Origin: CAVQJU01 sp963754955
GTDB lineage: Bacteria; Acidobacteriota; Vicinamibacteria; Vicinamibacterales; CAVVIG01
Reading direction: 5' to 3'
NCBI GenBank assembly: GCA_963754955.1
Contig: CAVWHY010000003.1
Span: 372,001 to 436,000 of the forward strand
DNA length: 64,000 nt
The position numbers and the translations under genes were made by a program. Positions 41,377 through 50,681 of the stretch are shown piece by piece (position 1 is the stretch's first letter; every line of letters starts with the position of its first letter). A model generated the notes under the pieces. It was not told the DNA's origin. It saw only the letters and a program-made list of their open reading frames with translations, and searched no databases.

Positions 41377-42539
41377 AGTTCCAATAGGTCCGTCGTCACG
41401 CTCGTGAGCACATCGACGCCGTGTTCCGTGACCAGCACGTCGTCTTCGATTCGAACGCCGCCCCATCCGGGGAGATACGCGCCGGGCTCGATCGTGAACA
41501 CCATGCCGGGCGTGAGAGCCTGGTCGACATCGACGACGCCACCCGCATCACCTCCGGGCGCCTCGCTGGCCGGCCGGGTAATGCGCGGGTCCTCGTGGAT
41601 ATCGAGGCCGAGGCCGTGTCCCGTGCCATGACCGAACGCCGCGCCGAGACCGCATGTAGTCAGCCAGTCCCGGGCCGCCGCATCGACCGCGAACCGTGAC
41701 CGACCGGGCCGAACCGTTCGGATCGCCCGATCGTGCGCTTCGAGGACCGCGGCGTAGACTTCCCGGGCCCGCTCCCCCGCCCGGCCGACCGAAACCGTCC
41801 GGGTAAGGTCCACGCAGTATGAGTCGTAGACCCCCCCGAAGTCCAGCACCACGAGGTCATTTTCGTCTAATCTTCGCTCGCTCGGCGTGGCGTGCGGCAG
41901 CGCCGCGCGCGGACCGCTGGCGACGATGGTGTCGAAGGCCGGCCGTTCAAATCCCCCACGGCGGATCCGGTTGTCGATCGCGAGCGCGATGTCCCGCTCG
42001 GTCCGTCCCCGCGAAATCTCCTCGAAGACGCCCCGCGCGACCTCCGACAACAGCTCGGCCGCTTCGCGGAGCGTGCCGATTTCGTCGTCGTCCTTGCGCA
42101 CGCGAATGCGCTCGACCAGTTGATCGGTGGGGACGAGAGCAGGTCCCGTGCGGGACGCATCCGAAAACGCCGCGGCGAGCAGTGAATGGCGGCTGACCGT
42201 GACATTCGACGCCTCGAATCCCAGCCGGCCGATGCCGAGCGCGCGAATCACACGAATCAACGTCGCGTCGTACGTTCCCTCGACCACCGACAACTCGAGA
42301 TCGGGACAGGCCTGCGGCGACTTCTGCAAGGCGTCGAGTGCCGTGACGTACCGAAAATCCGTGATGAAGTGGGCTTTATCCTGCGCCACGACGACCGCGG
42401 CGGCGCTGCCGGTGAAGTTCGTCAGATACAGGATGTTGGAACGCGTGGTGACGACCAGCGCGTCGACATGATGTCGCGCGGCAGCCTCGCGAACCAGCTG
42501 GTGCCGGCGTCTAAGCGTGGCGCTCGACGCGCGAGGCAT
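41373..42539 (-). CDS. Xaa-Pro aminopeptidase-like M24 metallopeptidase
   Basis: About 388 residues. An N-terminal creatinase-type domain (VTTRSNILYLTNFTGSAAA) and the pita-bread catalytic domain. Metal ligands: VVLDFGGVYDSYCVDLTRTV (two Asp), GHGTGHGLGLDIHEDP (His), FTIEPGAYLPGWGGVRIEDDV (two Glu). Upstream of accB-accC, as in many bacteria where this aminopeptidase precedes accB (often with efp between). The start ATG lies inside the end of the TPR gene. Confidence 0.9.
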   Translation of the reverse strand: MPRASSATLRRRHQLVREAAARHHVDALVVTTRSNILYLTNFTGSAAAVVVAQDKAHFITDFRYVTALDALQKSPQACPDLELSVVEGTYDATLIRVIRALGIGRLGFEASNVTVSRHSLLAAAFSDASRTGPALVPTDQLVERIRVRKDDDEIGTLREAAELLSEVARGVFEEISRGRTERDIALAIDNRIRRGGFERPAFDTIVASGPRAALPHATPSERRLDENDLVVLDFGGVYDSYCVDLTRTVSVGRAGERAREVYAAVLEAHDRAIRTVRPGRSRFAVDAAARDWLTTCGLGAAFGHGTGHGLGLDIHEDPRITRPASEAPGGDAGGVVDVDQALTPGMVFTIEPGAYLPGWGGVRIEDDVLVTEHGVDVLTSVTTDLLEL

Positions 42540-43065
42540 AGGCCGCCTGGAGCCACAGCTCGAGCGCGGCGACGATGCGCACGGCCCGCATGGGGACAGG
42601 CTCGACCGCAACCGCCGGCTCGGACGTCGGCTCTTCGTCGAAAACGGGCTCGACCGGCTCGACCTGAGCCGCGAGATCTGCGACCGTCTGTTCCAGATCG
42701 GGATCGTTGCGCGCCAGCGCGAGCGCCGCGCGATACTGCGCCAGCGCTTCGGCCAACGAGCCGCGCCGGTGGTGAATTTCCGCGAGGCCGCGGATAGCGG
42801 CCAGGTTCTCCGGCGCGCTCTTCAGCACGCGCTCGAGCTCCTGCTGCCCTGCGTCGAGCTCCTGCAGATTGAGGAGCGCGCGCCCGAGCGTCACGCGGGC
42901 TGAGAGGTATCCGGGGTGGAGGGCGAGGCCGGCGCGACAGACGTCCACGGATTCCTGGAGCTGCCCCGCGCGGCGGTATTCCTCGGCGAGCTGGGCGAAG
43001 GCAATCGACGACGGGTCCTGTTGGACCCGCCGTCGAAGATCTTCCAGCCGCTGATTGACGGACAT
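42511..43065 (-). CDS. TPR-repeat protein, soluble
   Basis: 184 residues with at least three TPR units (SIAFAQLAEEYRRAGQLQES, SARVTLGRALLNLQELDAGQ, AIRGLAEIHHRRGSLAEAL). There is no signal peptide or membrane helix. The last 50 residues are Pro/Glu/Val-rich and end in a short helix. Function unknown; it may be an adaptor for the neighbouring pilus or lipoprotein genes. It overlaps the peptidase start by 29 bases. Confidence 0.75.
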   Translation of the reverse strand: MSVNQRLEDLRRRVQQDPSSIAFAQLAEEYRRAGQLQESVDVCRAGLALHPGYLSARVTLGRALLNLQELDAGQQELERVLKSAPENLAAIRGLAEIHHRRGSLAEALAQYRAALALARNDPDLEQTVADLAAQVEPVEPVFDEEPTSEPAVAVEPVPMRAVRIVAALELWLQAAYASRVERHA

Positions 43066-43078
43066 GCTCAGTTGGCGA

Positions 43079-44389
43079 TCACGGCACGGTCACAGTCTGG
43101 GTGATTGTACCCACCCTGCCCAGCGTGTCCGTAACGGTGAGCGTAACCTGTTTCGGACCATTCGCCGCGTAGACATGCGAAACGATTGCCGCCGTGCCCG
43201 CACTCGAACTGCCGTCGCCCCACGTCCAGGCGTAGTTGGAGATGAGCGACGTCCCGGCGGCCGACGACCCGTTTCCATCCACCGTCACTGTGAGAGCGCC
43301 GGTGTTCGCGAACGTAAACGACGCTTTCGGCTGGCCCGCCGTGACCGCCACGGTCTTCGTGAACGTCTTGTGCTGACCCGTATCGTCCAGCACAGATAGC
43401 AGCACGTTGTAGGAACCGACCGCACTGTAGACGTGCGACGCGCGCGAGGTCGACGCGGTGTTGTTGGCGGCGGTTGCGGCCGGGTCGCCGAAGTCCCAGC
43501 TGTACTGCACGATCGAGTGACCGGCAGCGGCCTGGATGGCGTCGGCATTGAACAGCACCGTATCGCCGGCAACGGGACTGCTCGGCGACGTCGTGAGGTC
43601 GCCGGACGGTGCGTCCGCCAGCGTCGTCGACACCACCTGCGCTGAGGAGCCCTGCACGCCGCGATCGTTCGTCACTGTCAACGTGACGGTGAACGCGCCG
43701 ATCGACGTGAACCTGTGCGACGCCGTCTGTCCGCTTGCGCTGCTGCCGTCGCCGAACGACCAGGCGTAGCTGGTAATCGTCGCACCGGCGCTGGACGGCG
43801 CGAGGCAGACGCCACCCGCATCAAGGCCGCGCGCGCAGCTGCTGGACCCGTCGAACAGCACCGCCGAACCGACGTTGACCGGCGACGAGAACGTGAATCT
43901 GGCTGTCGGGGTGTTCGCGGGCGGGAGGATGACACCCGGCGGAACGAGCCGGATGGACGCAATCTGTGGATTGACGGTCTCGAAGTTGCTGCCCGTGGGG
44001 GTGGCGACGATAGTCACCACGGTCGGCGACCCTCCCGCCGCCGCAGGCGGCGGCACCGGCGCCGTGTACACCGTGGCGGCGCGGCCATCGGTGCCTGTGA
44101 CGATCGTTCGGGCAGACAGCGTGCCGTAGTCCTGCAACGCACCGTTGACGGCCATATCCATTCGCAGCGCGAGGCCGGAGATGCCCTTCCCATTCGGGTC
44201 GAACGCGTTGACCACGATGGACGACTGCGAGGCGCCGTCCTGGCTGACACTGTCGGGGGTTGCGGTCACCCGCAGCGACAAGGCGAACTCGGACGGGCCC
44301 GCGAGCGGCGGCACTGTCTGCTGGCTCGTGGTGCACGCGGCGCTCAGCACGAGTGCCCCGATCATCAACCTGCGAATGAGCTTTCCCAT
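43079..44389 (-). CDS. Lipoprotein with three PKD domains
   Basis: 436 residues. A lipoprotein signal ends LVLSAAC, so Cys is the likely lipidation site. An Ig-like segment (about 30-150, with DSVSQDGASQSSIVVNAFDP, Big_1/invasin-like) precedes three PKD domains marked by YAWSFGDGSS, YSWDFGDP and YAWTWGDGSS, each ending in VTVT-type strands. PKD modules bind proteins or polysaccharides at the cell surface. It lies two genes downstream of pilQ, which suggests a surface role linked to the pilus; that is inferred. Confidence 0.8.
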   Translation of the reverse strand: MGKLIRRLMIGALVLSAACTTSQQTVPPLAGPSEFALSLRVTATPDSVSQDGASQSSIVVNAFDPNGKGISGLALRMDMAVNGALQDYGTLSARTIVTGTDGRAATVYTAPVPPPAAAGGSPTVVTIVATPTGSNFETVNPQIASIRLVPPGVILPPANTPTARFTFSSPVNVGSAVLFDGSSSCARGLDAGGVCLAPSSAGATITSYAWSFGDGSSASGQTASHRFTSIGAFTVTLTVTNDRGVQGSSAQVVSTTLADAPSGDLTTSPSSPVAGDTVLFNADAIQAAAGHSIVQYSWDFGDPAATAANNTASTSRASHVYSAVGSYNVLLSVLDDTGQHKTFTKTVAVTAGQPKASFTFANTGALTVTVDGNGSSAAGTSLISNYAWTWGDGSSSAGTAAIVSHVYAANGPKQVTLTVTDTLGRVGTITQTVTVP

Positions 44390-44395
44390 GGTCGT

Positions 44396-45022
44396 CTATT
44401 TATCCCCGAAGTTGCCGAAGTCGATTTCGATAGTTCCGGTGGCAGTGATGTCGTTGCCCACCCGGTCGCGCCCGTAGAGCGTCACCTCGGCAATCGTCGT
44501 GATGATGACGCCATTCGTCTTGAGCTGCACCAGCGGCGCTTCCTCTTTGGCCGTATGGCGGACCAGCTGAAATCCCATCGTCACGGTGCCGGTCGCCGGC
44601 ACCGTCGCCGTAGCGGCCCCATCGAACTCGTAGGGCACGTCCGTGCCCTGGATGTTTCGTCCGTCGGCGCGCCTGTACTTGACGTGAACGCGGGTGACCG
44701 TCACTTCGTTGTTGGTCGTGGGCGTCGCCGCTCCGACGATGTCCTTGGCGGCGAGCCTCAGCGTCGCCTGCCCGGGATCGTTGAAGATCGTGGGGCACGG
44801 CGCTTCGGTCGTGCATGGCGCCGGCGTGGTGACGTTCGTGATCACGTCCGACAGCAGAAAGCTGGAGAACTTCTGATCGTCATCGCCTTTGGCGGCAGCC
44901 AGCGAATCGATGACGAGAAATACCGGCGCGCGCCCGGTGCGCACGACGTCGCCGCACGACGTCCCGGCCAGCGCCACGGCGGCCGCCACGAACACTCGAC
45001 TGAAATTGCGCATACGCGTCAT
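44396..45022 (-). CDS. Putative outer-membrane lipoprotein next to pilQ
   Basis: 208 residues, not assigned to a family. A lipoprotein signal ends VALAGTSC. The mature part is beta-rich with AAKGDDDQKFSSFLLSDVIT, VRVHVKYRR-like strands and a C-terminal IEIDFGNFG. It starts 5 bases after pilQ and stops 6 bases before the PKD lipoprotein, so all three probably form one operon. A pilotin or secretin-associated role is possible but unproven. Confidence 0.7.
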   Translation of the reverse strand: MTRMRNFSRVFVAAAVALAGTSCGDVVRTGRAPVFLVIDSLAAAKGDDDQKFSSFLLSDVITNVTTPAPCTTEAPCPTIFNDPGQATLRLAAKDIVGAATPTTNNEVTVTRVHVKYRRADGRNIQGTDVPYEFDGAATATVPATGTVTMGFQLVRHTAKEEAPLVQLKTNGVIITTIAEVTLYGRDRVGNDITATGTIEIDFGNFGDK

Positions 45023-45027
45023 AACCT

Positions 45028-46998
45028 CTAGCTCTTGGTAATCCGGGGCGTGATGAAGATCAGGAGCTCGGTGCTGTTGTCAAGCGCGGTGTCGCGCTTG
45101 AACAGCCAGCCGAGCAGCGGAATCATGCCGAGACCCGGCGTGCGATCCGTCTGGTACTGCTCGGTGCTCAGGTAGATCCCGCCGATCACCGTCGTCTGCC
45201 CGTCGTTGACGAGCACCGACGTGTTCGCGCTCTGGGTGTTGATCGGGGGAATCCCGTTGACGGCCTTCGTGAAATCGGCCTGGCCGTTCTCGAGCGAGAT
45301 CTTCATGATGACAGTGTTCGCCGCCGTGATCTGCGGCGTGACCTTGAGTACCAGCGCCGCATCCTTGAACTGGACGGTCACGGTGTTGTTCGCGACCGTC
45401 TGAATCGGAATCTGTGTGCCCTGCTTGATTTCGGCTTCGACGTTGTTCTGCGTCGACACGCGGGGCGTCGAAAGCACGCGGCCGTTGCCCGTGGTCTCGA
45501 GCGCCGTGAGCGCGACGTCCAGGTTGAACGAGCCGTTCACCGAGCCGAGGTGGAGGCCGACGCCGCTCGTGGCGCCGCCCACCGGAAGGTTGACAGCCGT
45601 CGCCGAGCCACCAGGGGCGCCGGTGACTCCACCGGTCGCCCCGTTGATGGCGCCGCTGTTGGGGAACGCGAGCGGCGTGGTGTTGCCGAGGGCCGGATCC
45701 ACCCGGCCGTTGAAGCCCCACTGGACGCCGAGCCGCCGCTCGAAGTTCTTGTTCACCTGGACGATGCGCGCCTCGATCTCGACCTGCGGCTGCGCCCTGT
45801 CGAGCGTGTTGATCAAGTCGGTGGCGGTCGTCAGCCTGTCAGGAAGATCCGTGATGATCAGCGTGTTCGTCCGGACATCGAAGTTCACCGTGCCGCGCGG
45901 CGAGAGCGCGCTCTTGGTGAGGAGGGGCGTCAGTTCCTCGGCCTTCGCGTAGCTGAGTGTCTTGGTCAAGACGCGAAGCTCGCCTGCCAGCGCCTGTTCG
46001 TCGGTCAATTTGCGACGCTGCGATTCTTCGTCCGACAACACCGAGAGCGGCGCGATGCGGACGATGGTGCCGTCCACGAGGTAGCCCAGCTTGTTGGCGC
46101 GGAGGATGATGTCGAGCGCCTGATCCCAGGGCACGTCGCGCAACGCCACGTCCACCGAACCGGTCACCGCCGGATCGATCACGACGTTGAGCCCGCTGAT
46201 CTCGGAGAAGGTGCGGAGCACCGCCCGGAGATCGGCGCCCTGGAAGTCGAGGCTGACGGGATTTCCGGTGAACCGGCGTTCGTTGCCGCGGGCAGCGCCG
46301 GGCAGGGGCTGATCGGCTGGCGGCGGCTGGACCGGCGCCTGGGCGGCGGCCGGAGCGGCCTTGAGCGATACAGCCTTGATCGGGACGACTGGCGGACGGC
46401 CACCCGCTGCCGGGTTGTCGAGTCCCAGCGCCGCAATGGGATCGACGGCGGTCGAGTCCACTCGCGCGAGCAACCCTCCCTGGGCGACGTTTCCGGCGGC
46501 CGCCCGGGTCGAGGGCGGCAGCACGTACGGCGGGGTCTTGCCCTTCTTGTCTTTGTCCACGGCCTTGTCCGCCGCCTTGTCGAACTCGATGACGACCGTG
46601 TTCCGGTTGGCGCGTGCGCGGTAGGCGACGGGCTCTGACAGCGTCACCCGAATGCGCGGGTTCGCGACGCCCGCGTCGGCCTCGACGTTCTCCACGGCCA
46701 CCGCGGCGATCGCGCTCTTCGCGTCGCCCTCGACGGTGCTGGTCACGGCACCCGCCGCGACATTGCGGAAGTCGATGAGGATCGTCAACGGATCCGGTCG
46801 CGTCGCCACGTACGGCACGGGCTCGGTCGCCTCGATGACGAGCGACGTTCCCTTGCTGGTCACACGCGAGCTGATGGTCTTCAGACGGATCGCCGGGGCC
46901 GTCGTCGCGCCGGAATTGCTCTCCGGACTCGACGCCGTCACGAGCGTACCCGTCAACACGACGGCTAGCACGAGGGCACTGCCCTTTATCACGTTCAC
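45028..46998 (-). CDS. pilQ: Type IV pilus secretin
   Basis: 656 residues. A signal peptide, one AMIN domain (about 35-140, LVIEATEPVPYVATRPDPLT), a Pro/Ala linker, STN/N0 (VSLDFQGADLRAVLRTFSEI), N1 and the secretin domain (VLSTPRVSTQNNVEAEIKQG, NTSVLVNDGQTTVIGGIY, RTPGLGMIPLLGWLFKRD, LLIFITPRI). Forms the outer-membrane gate for the pilus. GTG start overlaps the pilP stop. Intact. Confidence 0.95.
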   Translation of the reverse strand: MNVIKGSALVLAVVLTGTLVTASSPESNSGATTAPAIRLKTISSRVTSKGTSLVIEATEPVPYVATRPDPLTILIDFRNVAAGAVTSTVEGDAKSAIAAVAVENVEADAGVANPRIRVTLSEPVAYRARANRNTVVIEFDKAADKAVDKDKKGKTPPYVLPPSTRAAAGNVAQGGLLARVDSTAVDPIAALGLDNPAAGGRPPVVPIKAVSLKAAPAAAQAPVQPPPADQPLPGAARGNERRFTGNPVSLDFQGADLRAVLRTFSEISGLNVVIDPAVTGSVDVALRDVPWDQALDIILRANKLGYLVDGTIVRIAPLSVLSDEESQRRKLTDEQALAGELRVLTKTLSYAKAEELTPLLTKSALSPRGTVNFDVRTNTLIITDLPDRLTTATDLINTLDRAQPQVEIEARIVQVNKNFERRLGVQWGFNGRVDPALGNTTPLAFPNSGAINGATGGVTGAPGGSATAVNLPVGGATSGVGLHLGSVNGSFNLDVALTALETTGNGRVLSTPRVSTQNNVEAEIKQGTQIPIQTVANNTVTVQFKDAALVLKVTPQITAANTVIMKISLENGQADFTKAVNGIPPINTQSANTSVLVNDGQTTVIGGIYLSTEQYQTDRTPGLGMIPLLGWLFKRDTALDNSTELLIFITPRITKS

Positions 46999-47525
46999 TT
47001 GGAGTCCTCGAGCCCTCGCAACAGCTTTCGCACTTCTCGCTGTTTTACGACCGAGAGCGGATCGTTGACGGCTTGTTCAATCACTAGACCCTGCGCATTA
47101 ATCGATTTGATCGATCCGTCGGCCAATTTGTCTCCAGGATGCACGATGTATGTCTTGTTGTCCGGCCCCTGCACCATCGCGATCAGGCCGCTCTTGCTCT
47201 GCATCACGCCCCGCACGGAAATCTCGGCGACGGTCATGCCCGCCGGTCCTTCGCCCTTCCTCGACGCCGGACGCGGATCGGTGCCGGAGCCGAGCAGATT
47301 CAGGAACGGATCCCGCCGGCCGCCCGCGTCGTACGTGTAGTTCTCCGGGACGACCGGAGGCTTCTCCGCTTGAGCGGCGGGCGCGGCCGCAGTCGGCGCG
47401 GCGGGCGCACCGGACGTGGCCGCCCCGGGCGTGGGCGCCGCCGGCGACGCGGCTTGCGGCGGGGGCGCCGGCACGTCGGGCGTGCCGGACAGCAGCACGA
47501 GGATTGCGAACCCTGTGGCGTGCAT
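46995..47525 (-). CDS. pilP: Type IV pilus assembly lipoprotein-type protein PilP
   Basis: 176 residues. A short N-terminal hydrophobic stretch, an Ala/Pro-rich linker of about 45 residues, then the PilP domain with YTYDAGGRRDPFLNL, VAEISVRGVMQSKSGLIAMV and YIVHPGDKLADGSIKSI. The linker has no clear lipobox Cys. Links the inner-membrane PilNO pair to PilQ. It starts 2 bases after pilO. Confidence 0.92.
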   Translation of the reverse strand: MHATGFAILVLLSGTPDVPAPPPQAASPAAPTPGAATSGAPAAPTAAAPAAQAEKPPVVPENYTYDAGGRRDPFLNLLGSGTDPRPASRKGEGPAGMTVAEISVRGVMQSKSGLIAMVQGPDNKTYIVHPGDKLADGSIKSINAQGLVIEQAVNDPLSVVKQREVRKLLRGLEDSK

Positions 47526-47527
47526 GA

Positions 47528-48142
47528 CTAGGTCCCCTTCGGGGCGCCGGCCGCCGGTTTTGCGCCGGGCTTGGGGGCGCTGGGCTTGTCGAGCAGCACG
47601 AACGTGGTGGCCACGCACGTCGCCGTGATCGAAGAGTTGGCGACGGGCTTGTCCTTGCCCTTCACCTCGAGCGCGCTGATGTTGACGATGCGCGTGAACT
47701 TGCCCACGCGATCGAAGAAGAGCGCGAGGTTGTGATACGTGCCGTCGAGCTCGAGACTGATCGGCCATTCCGCGTGCAGCTGCTTGGTCACGACGGGCGC
47801 CGGCCGAAAGCTCTTGATCGTCAGGTTGGACTGCGTCGCAACTGTCTGCATGCGGCGCAGGAGGTCCGCCGCGTCCTTCTCCTCCGGCAGCACCGCTTTC
47901 AGGTTGTCGAGCCGGCCCTGGAGGTCGCCCACCTGGCTGCGAAACTCCGGCAACTTCCTGGCGGTGGCGACACCCATCGAGATGTCCTTGCGCAATCCGG
48001 CGAGCTGATTCTGGCGCGCCTTGAAGTCCTCGCGCGTCGGCATCTCGTAGTAGTAGACGAACGCCCCGACGCCGCAGGCCGCGAGCAGCACGAATGCGCC
48101 AACCTGTCCATACCAGGGCAGTTTTGTGAGACTTATATCCAT
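47528..48142 (-). CDS. pilO: Type IV pilus inner-membrane protein PilO
   Basis: 204 residues. One membrane helix (about 14-32) near the N-terminus, a coiled-coil region (DFKARQNQLAGLRKDIS, LQGRLDNLKAVLPEEKDA) and a ferredoxin-like domain (LTIKSFRPAPV, HNLALFFDRVGKFTRIVNI). Pairs with PilN in the alignment complex. Lies 48 bases after pilN. Confidence 0.93.
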   Translation of the reverse strand: MDISLTKLPWYGQVGAFVLLAACGVGAFVYYYEMPTREDFKARQNQLAGLRKDISMGVATARKLPEFRSQVGDLQGRLDNLKAVLPEEKDAADLLRRMQTVATQSNLTIKSFRPAPVVTKQLHAEWPISLELDGTYHNLALFFDRVGKFTRIVNISALEVKGKDKPVANSSITATCVATTFVLLDKPSAPKPGAKPAAGAPKGT

Positions 48143-48190
48143 TTACCTATTCGCCGTATCGTCGTATCCACACACGGGCTTTACGTGTTT

Positions 48191-48814
48191 TCAGTTCTTC
48201 ACAGCGGCCGGTTTCACGCCTGTCTTCGATGCAGCCGCAGCATCGCCCGGCGTGATGAACACGCCTTTCACGCTGAACTTCTCGACGTCCGGAGCCCCCG
48301 GTGTCAGCTGCGGTTCCAGCTGGCTGCTGAGGATCTCCACCGACTTCTTGAAGTAGCCGGTGGCCTCGAGGTTCGCGACGAAATCGGACAGCGCCGTCAG
48401 CGACGTGCATCGACCGTCGATCGTGATGGCGTTGTCCTCCTGCTTGAGCGACGTGAGCCACAGCGACGGCGGCAGCGAGCGGCTGATCTGGTCGAGCATA
48501 TGGACGGGCCCCGTCTGGCTTTTGCGCAACTGCTCGATGAGCACCACGCGCTGCTGCAATTGGGCCTTCCGCTGCTCGAATTCCTGGACCTGCAGGATGA
48601 TCGCGTGCAGCCGCGTGGCTTCCTCCTGCGAGTTCGCGATGTCGATGTCGAGCTGCTTCGATTCGCTGTTGAGCGAGAGATAGCGCCAGCCGATCGCGAC
48701 GATCGCGAGCACGAGCACGAGCGAGCAGGCGATCGTGACTTTCTGGCCCGTCAGAAAGGTCGACTTCTTCTTCGTGCGTTCGCGGTCGACGGCGAGGAGG
48801 TTGATGCGAATCAT
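48191..48814 (-). CDS. pilN: Type IV pilus inner-membrane protein PilN
   Basis: 207 residues from ATG (MIRINLLAVDRERTKKKS, the conserved cytoplasmic peptide that binds PilM). One membrane helix (VTIACSLVLVLAIVAIGW), a coiled coil and a ferredoxin-like domain with LPPSLWLTSLKQEDNAITID. As given, it is joined in frame to PilM with no stop. An extra G at 48820 explains this: without it PilM ends in TGA overlapping this ATG (ATGA). A ribosome-site-like AGAAGGG lies upstream, so it is annotated separately. Confidence 0.9.
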   Translation of the reverse strand: MIRINLLAVDRERTKKKSTFLTGQKVTIACSLVLVLAIVAIGWRYLSLNSESKQLDIDIANSQEEATRLHAIILQVQEFEQRKAQLQQRVVLIEQLRKSQTGPVHMLDQISRSLPPSLWLTSLKQEDNAITIDGRCTSLTALSDFVANLEATGYFKKSVEILSSQLEPQLTPGAPDVEKFSVKGVFITPGDAAAASKTGVKPAAVKN

Positions 48815-49882
48815 CGATCGCCCCGCCCTTCTGAGCGCGAGCCCGACGGCGACGGCCGCGGTCGGCACGATCCCATCAGGATCCGCCACGCCGAACTTGG
48901 CGGCATCGAACGCGACCGTCCGGAACGGGTCGAGCAGTTCGACAGATGTGCCGAACCGATCCTCGAGCGCTTTGATGAATCCATCCACGCGCGACGCGCC
49001 GCCGCTGAGCAGCACCTTGTCGATATGTTCGGAGGCGGCCGTCGCCTTGAAGAAGTCGAACGTCTTCTGGATCTCGAGCAGGACGTTTTCAGTCATCGCA
49101 TGAAGCACCGGCTGCACTTCGGCAAAGGCAATTCCGTCGACCGGCTCGCCTTTCTTCAGGCGTTCGGCGCTCTCGAACGGCAGGTTGAGCTCTTTCTGCA
49201 CCGCTTCGGTGTAGGCGTTGCCGCCGACCGAGATGTCGCGGGTGAAGACCGACTGATCCCCGGTGAGGATATTGATGTTGATCGCGCTCGCGCCAGCGTT
49301 CAGCAGCACGACGATCGTTTGCGGGTCGTGGCCGTAGTTCACTTCGTACGCGTTCTGCAAGGCGAACGCGTCCACGTCCATCACGACCGGATTGCGCCCG
49401 GCCTGCGCAATGACGCTTGTGTAGTCGGCGATTTTCTCCTTTTTCGCCGCGACGAGGAGGACGTGCATCGTGCCGTTCGAATCGGGTCCGGTGCCCGGGT
49501 CGAGGATCTGGTAATCGAGGTTCACGTCCTGGATATCGAATGGGATGTACTGCTCGGCTTCCCAGTAGATGGATTCGGCAAGCTCGGATTCCGCCATGAC
49601 CGGCAGGCTGATCTTCTTGACGATGACGGCGTTGCCCGACAACGAGGCGGCCACTTCCTTCGCCTTGAAGGCCTTGTTCTCGAACACGCGGCGGATCGCG
49701 TCGGCGACGGCGGCGCCGTCGATGATGGCCCCGTCGACGATGCTGTCCGCGGGTACCGGCTCGGTGGCGAACGCCGAGACGCGGAAGCCTTTGCCGGCGG
49801 GCTTGAGCTCAACCGCCTTGACGGCGCTCGAGCCGATGTCGAGGCCGACGACCGCCTTGGACTTCTTGGTCAGACCAAACAC
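48815..49882 (-). CDS. pilM: Type IV pilus assembly ATPase-fold protein PilM
   Basis: About 355 residues, actin-like fold. GLDIGSSAVKAVEL is the phosphate-1 motif; IYWEAEQYIPFD, VVMDVDAFALQNAYE, INILTGDQSVFTRDISVGGN and VLLSGGASRVDGFIKALEDR are typical PilM blocks. Start taken at GTG (MFGLTKKSK). A purine-rich AAAGGA lies about 13 bases before it. The C-terminus runs into PilN because of the probable 1-base insertion at 48820. First gene of pilMNOPQ. Confidence 0.93.
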
Positions 49883-50139
49883 GTGATGTCCTGTTCCTTT
49901 TCGTGACTCGACTGGACGCGCCGGCTGATGCGCAAAGCCGATACCAGATGCCGGCGCCCTGAATACGGCGCAAAATCGCCGCAAATCACCAGAATTGCGA
50001 TCTGGACACTTTCGGGGCGTTGCAGTCGAATTACAGTTTCGTCGAGGGATTACAATTCGGGTGGCGGCCAGGAGCCCATCTGCAATCAGGGCCGCCGGCT
50101 TCGCCTCCCTGTTGCGTATCGGCGACCGGAAGCCTGGCC
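49883..50139. other. Intergenic divergent region between pilM and rplM
   Basis: No convincing gene. It holds the divergent promoters for the pilus and ribosomal-protein runs. I see no sigma54 box, clear repeat or terminator in this part. The rplM promoter itself is just to the right. Confidence 0.5.
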
Positions 50140-50168
50140 TTGACAGTGCCCGGAAACGCTCGTATCAT
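50140..50168 (+). promoter_or_regulatory. Sigma70-type promoter of the rplM-rpsI run
   Basis: A perfect TTGACA, a 17-base spacer, then TATCAT (five of six). It gives a leader of about 65 bases before rplM. A small hairpin CTTTC-GGC-GAAAG near 50218-50231, followed by a T-run, lies in that leader and could take part in control. Confidence 0.75.
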
Positions 50169-50242
50169 CAGCGTTTGTCGTTGTCAGACCGTACCACGCT
50201 TACCCCCTCACAACGGGTCTTTCGGCGAAAGGGTTTTTGGGA

Positions 50243-50680
50243 ATGTCTACGTTTATGGCCAGCGCGTCGCACGCCGCGAACGGCGTCCGCTGGCATCTGA
50301 TTGACGCCGACGGCCGCGTCCTCGGGCGCATTGCGACCAAGGCATCGCGCCTGCTCCAGGGCAAGCACAAGCCGTCCTACACCCCGTTCATCGACACAGG
50401 CGACCACGTCATCGTGATCAACGCGGCGACCGTGAAGCTGACGGGCCGTAAAGAAGATCAAAAAATCTATCGCCAGCATAGTGGATACGAGGGCGGTCTG
50501 CGGGAAGAGCGCGCGCGACTCGTGCGGCAGCGCAAGCCCGAGCGCCTCGTCGAAGAGGCCGTGCGCGGCATGCTCCCGAAGACGAAGCTCGGCGAAGCGA
50601 TGTATCGCAAGCTGAAGGTGTACGCCGGTCCCGACCATCCCCACGCGGCACAGAAACCGTCCAAGCTCGAGGTCGCGTAA
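50243..50680 (+). CDS. rplM: 50S ribosomal protein L13
   Basis: 145 residues. RWHLIDADGRVLGRIATKAS, HKPSYTPFIDTGDHVIVINA, LPKTKLGEAMYRKLKVYAG and PHAAQKP are standard L13 blocks. Start taken at the first ATG; a second ATG four codons on is possible. rpsI begins 1 base after the stop, the usual L13-S9 pair. Intact. Confidence 0.97.
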   Translation: MSTFMASASHAANGVRWHLIDADGRVLGRIATKASRLLQGKHKPSYTPFIDTGDHVIVINAATVKLTGRKEDQKIYRQHSGYEGGLREERARLVRQRKPERLVEEAVRGMLPKTKLGEAMYRKLKVYAGPDHPHAAQKPSKLEVA

Positions 50681-50681
50681 C

